Assembly: GCA_002314805.1 (NCBI GenBank)
Contig: DCHJ01000098.1
Location: 1 to 9,103 of the forward strand
Origin: Lachnospiraceae bacterium UBA1755
GTDB lineage: Bacteria > Bacillota > Clostridia > Lachnospirales > Lachnospiraceae
Length of the DNA stretch: 9,103 bases
Reading direction: 5' to 3'
The notes beneath the pieces are model-generated. The model was not told the origin of the DNA, did not search any database, and saw only the letters and a list, made by a program, of their open reading frames with translations. Shown here in pieces: positions 6,684 through 9,103 of the stretch. Numbering within the stretch: the stretch's first letter is position 1; each line of letters opens with the position of its first letter. A program made the translations under genes and the position numbers.

Positions 6684-6700
6684 CCGCGGACAGACCGCGG
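6684..6700 (-). other. GC-only hairpin directly before the membrane-protein ribosome binding site
   Basis: CCGCGG (6684-6689) and CCGCGG (6695-6700) form a perfect 6-bp all-GC stem around a 5-base loop. In the minus direction it ends 3 bases before the GGAG of the downstream gene. Such placement can influence ribosome access. The equivalent spot in repeat unit 1 can also pair (CCGC with GCGG, 9-base loop), so the fold may be partly conserved within the array. Confidence 0.5.
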
Positions 6701-6911
6701 CTCTGACGATGATGAAAGCTCTGCCCTGTTTCACGCCGCTCTGCATCCCGCCGACGTGCAGCGGCACTGACGGCAGTGAAGGCTCTGCTTTATTTCGTAC
6801 CGATCTCCGGCCCGCCGGCAGAGCGCAGTTCTGACAGCAGCATTGGCTCTGCCTTATTTCAGACTGTTTTCCGGCTTAATAATGCATTCTGAGAAATCCG
6901 GGCGCAATTCA

Positions 6912-6963
6912 GTACCCGGTATCGTATATCCGGTATATTTCCGGGCGTTACGGTACCGGGTAC
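6912..6963 (-). other. Long stem-loop just downstream of tRNA-Arg
   Basis: GTACCCGGTA (6912-6921) and TACCGGGTAC (6954-6963) are perfect 10-base complements. Pairing continues inward to a 15-bp stem (6912-6926 with 6949-6963) with one G/T pair. The 22-base interior can fold again through two CCGG blocks at 6930-6933 and 6941-6944. The structure begins 14 bases after the tRNA 3' end. Neither strand has a T-run after it, so it is not a classical intrinsic terminator. It could stop transcription weakly, protect RNA ends or bind a protein. Confidence 0.6.
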
Positions 6964-6977
6964 AGAATCTGGATCGA

Positions 6978-7051
6978 TATGACCGACGAGGATCGAACTC
7001 GCAATCTTCAGAGTCGGAGTCTGATGCATTATCCAATTGTGCTACGGTCAT
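6978..7051 (-). tRNA. tRNA-Arg (anticodon CCG)
   Basis: The 74-base gene folds as a complete cloverleaf: acceptor ATGACCG/CGGTCAT (7 perfect pairs), D arm GCAC/ATGC around AATTGGATA with one C-A mismatch, anticodon stem TCAGA/TCTGA around CTCCGAC, a 5-base variable loop AGATT, and T arm GCGAG/CTCGT around TTCGATC with one G-T pair. The anticodon CCG (7015-7017 on the plus strand) reads the arginine codon CGG. The discriminator is A and no 3' CCA is encoded, so CCA must be added after transcription. The gene starts 8 bases after the uvrB stop codon and is probably released from the uvrB transcript by processing, since there is no room for a promoter between them other than inside uvrB. Confidence 0.93.
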
Positions 7052-7059
7052 ATGATGCC

Positions 7060-9045
7060 TCAGGACTGCTCCTTCAGCATTTTTCTTACTTCTATTATTC
7101 TATCACGCATTTCGGCTGCTGTCTCGAAATCAAGTTCAGCTGCAGATTTACGCATGCGCTTCTCAAGCTCCCTGATGAGCTTCTCCAGCTCATCCCCGTC
7201 CATGGACTCAGGATCCTTCTTCCACGATTTTGAATCCTTTACTGCCGCTTTGGAGATGGCGATGACATCTCTGACTGCCTTCTTTATGGTCTGCGGCGTG
7301 ATGCCGTGTTCCTTATTATAGGCTTCCTGTATGGCACGTCTTCTCTCGGTCTCACCGATAGCCGCCTTCATGGAATCAGTCATAGTGTCGGCATACATGA
7401 TCACCCTGCCGTCCGCGTTTCGCGCCGCACGTCCCACGGTCTGGATAAGCGATGTTGCAGACCTGAGGAAGCCCTCCTTATCCGCATCAAGTATGGCTAC
7501 CAGCCCTATCTCGGGGATATCCAGTCCTTCCCTGAGAAGATTGATCCCGACCAGTACATCAAATGCATCCAGCCGCATGTCCCTGATTATCTCGCTTCTC
7601 TCCAGTGTATCGATATCGCTGTGAAGATATCTTACACGGACACCGACCTGCTTCATGTATTCAGTCAGATCCTCTGCCATGCGCTTGGTCAGCGTGGTGA
7701 TAAGTACCTTATTGCCGCGCTCAACCTCACGGGTACATTCAGTGACAAGATCATCTATCTGACCCTCCACAGGCTTTACCGTGATCTGCGGATCCAACAG
7801 CCCTGTGGGTCTTATGATCTGCTCGGCCCGAAGCATCTCATGCTCCGCCTCATACCTTGAAGGCGTGGCTGATACAAAAAGCATCTGGTCGATCTTATTC
7901 TCAAACTCCTCAAAGCACAGGGGCCTGTTGTCAAGTGCCGACGGCAGCCTGAAACCGTAATCCACAAGAGTAGTCTTACGGGAACGGTCGCCGTTGTACA
8001 TGGCTCCGATCTGAGGGACCGTGATATGTGACTCATCGATAATAAACAGCATCTCCGAAGGGAAATAGTCTATGAGTGTATACGGCGGCTCTCCCGGCTT
8101 TGTACCGGTAAGATGTCTGGAATAATTCTCTATGCCCGAACAGAAGCCTGTCTCACGCAGCATCTCCACATCATAGTGAGTCCTCTCTTCGATGCGCTGC
8201 GCTTCCAATAGCTTATCACGGCTCTTAAAGAATTGCACTCTTTCAGAGCACTCCTCAAGGATGGCATCAGCTGCCAGCTTCATCTTATCCGGGCTTACCA
8301 CATAGTGAGAAGCAGGAAAGACTGCCACATGTCCCAGCTCCAGGACCGGAGTGCCTGTGAGCACATCCATCTGCATGATCCTCTCGATCTCATCTCCGAA
8401 GAATTCCACGCGGAAGGCTTCTTTGCTGAGGTACGCCGGGAATATCTCCAGTGTATCTCCCCTCACGCGGAAGGTGCCTCTGTGAAAATCCATGTCATTG
8501 CGTGAATACTGAATATCGATGAGCTTTCTTATGACCTCGTCCCGATCCTTTATCATGCCCGGTCTGAGGGAGACCACCTGATCCCTGTAATCAATAGGCG
8601 ATCCCAGTCCGTATATGCATGACACGGATGCAACGATGATCACATCATCTCTCTCCGAGAGCATTGCCGTTGCGGAATGCCTCAGCTTGTCTATCTCGTC
8701 ATTGATCGCACTGTCCTTTTCAATATATGTGTCCGTGCTGGGCACATAGGCCTCCGGCTGATAATAATCATAGTAGGAGACAAAGTACTCCACCGCATTC
8801 TCTGGAAAAAACTCCTTAAGCTCCGAATAAAGCTGAGCGGCAAGGGTCTTGTTGTGGGCGATGACCAGCGCAGGCTTACCCAGCTGAGCGATGACATTGG
8901 CCATGGTAAAGGTCTTGCCCGAACCCGTGGCACCCAGCAGTGTCTCAAACTGATTGCCGCTCTTAAAGCCCCTGACCAATTGTTCAATTGCCTGTGGCTG
9001 ATCTCCGGTAGGAGCATATTGTGATACCAGCTTAAACTGTGCCAT
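7060..9045 (-). CDS. uvrB: UvrABC excinuclease subunit B
   Basis: UvrB verifies DNA damage handed over by UvrA and recruits UvrC for dual incision in nucleotide excision repair. The 661-residue protein is full length for a Firmicute UvrB. It shows the Walker A motif GATGSGKT (38-45), the beta-hairpin region YYDYYQPEAYVP (91-102) that inserts between DNA strands, helicase motif II DESH (337-340), VSATP (391-395), motif VI QTVGRAARN (535-543), and a C-terminal UVR domain at about 620-655 that contacts UvrC. All key residues look intact. The ATG at 9045 is preceded by GAGGAAG with suitable spacing. It follows an upstream frame by 11 bases and is followed by tRNA-Arg. No LexA-type box is visible in the 58 bases available upstream, so SOS control would have to act from outside the window. 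Confidence 0.98.
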   Translation of the reverse strand: MAQFKLVSQYAPTGDQPQAIEQLVRGFKSGNQFETLLGATGSGKTFTMANVIAQLGKPALVIAHNKTLAAQLYSELKEFFPENAVEYFVSYYDYYQPEAYVPSTDTYIEKDSAINDEIDKLRHSATAMLSERDDVIIVASVSCIYGLGSPIDYRDQVVSLRPGMIKDRDEVIRKLIDIQYSRNDMDFHRGTFRVRGDTLEIFPAYLSKEAFRVEFFGDEIERIMQMDVLTGTPVLELGHVAVFPASHYVVSPDKMKLAADAILEECSERVQFFKSRDKLLEAQRIEERTHYDVEMLRETGFCSGIENYSRHLTGTKPGEPPYTLIDYFPSEMLFIIDESHITVPQIGAMYNGDRSRKTTLVDYGFRLPSALDNRPLCFEEFENKIDQMLFVSATPSRYEAEHEMLRAEQIIRPTGLLDPQITVKPVEGQIDDLVTECTREVERGNKVLITTLTKRMAEDLTEYMKQVGVRVRYLHSDIDTLERSEIIRDMRLDAFDVLVGINLLREGLDIPEIGLVAILDADKEGFLRSATSLIQTVGRAARNADGRVIMYADTMTDSMKAAIGETERRRAIQEAYNKEHGITPQTIKKAVRDVIAISKAAVKDSKSWKKDPESMDGDELEKLIRELEKRMRKSAAELDFETAAEMRDRIIEVRKMLKEQS

Positions 9046-9056
9046 CTGCCGCTTCC

Positions 9057-9103
9057 TCAGTATATGACTTCAATATCTTCCAGAAACCCTGCCTGCTCAT
9101 GGG
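9057..9103 (-). CDS. Last 15 codons of an unidentified upstream gene (partial)
   Basis: On the minus strand one frame reads HEQAGFLEDIEVIY and stops at TGA (9057-9059), 11 bases before the uvrB ATG. That is typical spacing for an upstream operon partner. The fragment is too short to assign to a family. A competing open frame (MSRQGFWKIL...) would run into uvrB and stop within its first codons; it is less likely because the TGA-ended frame leaves a normal Shine-Dalgarno gap. Confidence 0.4.
   Translation of the reverse strand, partial: HEQAGFLEDIEVIY

Larger units (their letters stand above)
6661..6875. repeat. Degenerate tandem array with an exact 64-bp period
   Basis: Units begin at 6701, 6765 and 6829, with a partial unit to the left (6661-6700). 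CTGAC recurs at 6703, 6767 and 6831. GCTCTGC recurs at 6718, 6782 and 6846. TATTTC or TGTTTC recurs at 6663, 6727, 6791 and 6855. Hand-counted ungapped identity is 41/64 between units 1 and 2, 34/47 between units 2 and 3, and 28/40 between the left partial unit and unit 2. The partial unit includes the ribosome binding site and start codon of the membrane-protein gene. Read on the minus strand, GGAGAT and GAAATA recur in unit 2 with the same spacing. No open reading frame explains the period, which is not a multiple of three. Confidence 0.75.

Noticed and set aside
6661..6875. CRISPR array
   Set aside because: The units diverge along their whole length without identical repeats and unique spacers, and no cas gene is present.
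6879..6907. Possible minus-strand promoter (TTGCGC, 17 bases, CATTAT) upstream of the membrane-protein gene
   Set aside because: Only 3 of 6 and 4 of 6 consensus matches, which is near what AT-rich DNA gives by chance. The spacing is right but I would not annotate it.
6912..7051. Integration (att) site at the tRNA-Arg gene
   Set aside because: No second copy of the tRNA 3' end, integrase or foreign-looking gene was seen in the window.
1..9103. Defence system, toxin-antitoxin pair, transposon or prophage
   Set aside because: All substantial frames are explained by metabolic, repair, regulatory or tRNA functions plus one unknown membrane protein. No transposase, integrase or paired small genes were found.

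Overview
This 9.1-kb chromosomal window looks like a low-to-mid GC Firmicute. Clostridia, probably Lachnospiraceae-like, is my best guess; it rests on gene lengths and families (a 661-residue UvrB, a 342-residue QueA), strong GGAGG-type ribosome binding sites and a TTG start. No taxonomic marker fixes it.

Reading leftwards on the minus strand from the right edge, the window has the last codons of an unidentified gene, then uvrB (nucleotide excision repair). A tRNA-Arg(CCG) gene follows only 8 bases after the uvrB stop. After it comes a 300-bp non-coding stretch holding a long perfect-armed hairpin and a degenerate tandem array with an exact 64-bp period. Next are a single-pass membrane protein of unknown function, queA (queuosine synthesis), a YbaK/EbsC-family aminoacyl-tRNA deacylase-like gene, and a TetR-family regulator that starts at TTG. 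All of these run in one direction with mostly short gaps and could be largely co-transcribed. I see no canonical hairpin-plus-U-tract terminator anywhere among them.

The left third is a separate carbohydrate module. A large GH78 alpha-L-rhamnosidase-like gene runs off the left edge on the minus strand. It is divergent from a cytoplasmic SGNH/GDSL hydrolase on the plus strand. A good sigma-A promoter (TTGACC, 17 bases, TATGAT) drives the hydrolase, and a small palindrome overlaps its -35 box in the shared 240-bp intergenic region. Neither enzyme has a signal peptide, so an intracellular role in stripping rhamnosyl and acyl groups from imported plant oligosaccharides is a reasonable inference. 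The TetR gene converges on the hydrolase and is a possible but unproven regulator.

The genes themselves are mostly ordinary. The least explained content is intergenic: the 64-bp array, which seems to be built from copies of the membrane gene's own translation-start region, the large hairpin after the tRNA, and a 26-bp direct repeat whose second copy contains the tetR stop codon. I do not see a defence system, CRISPR array or mobile element.
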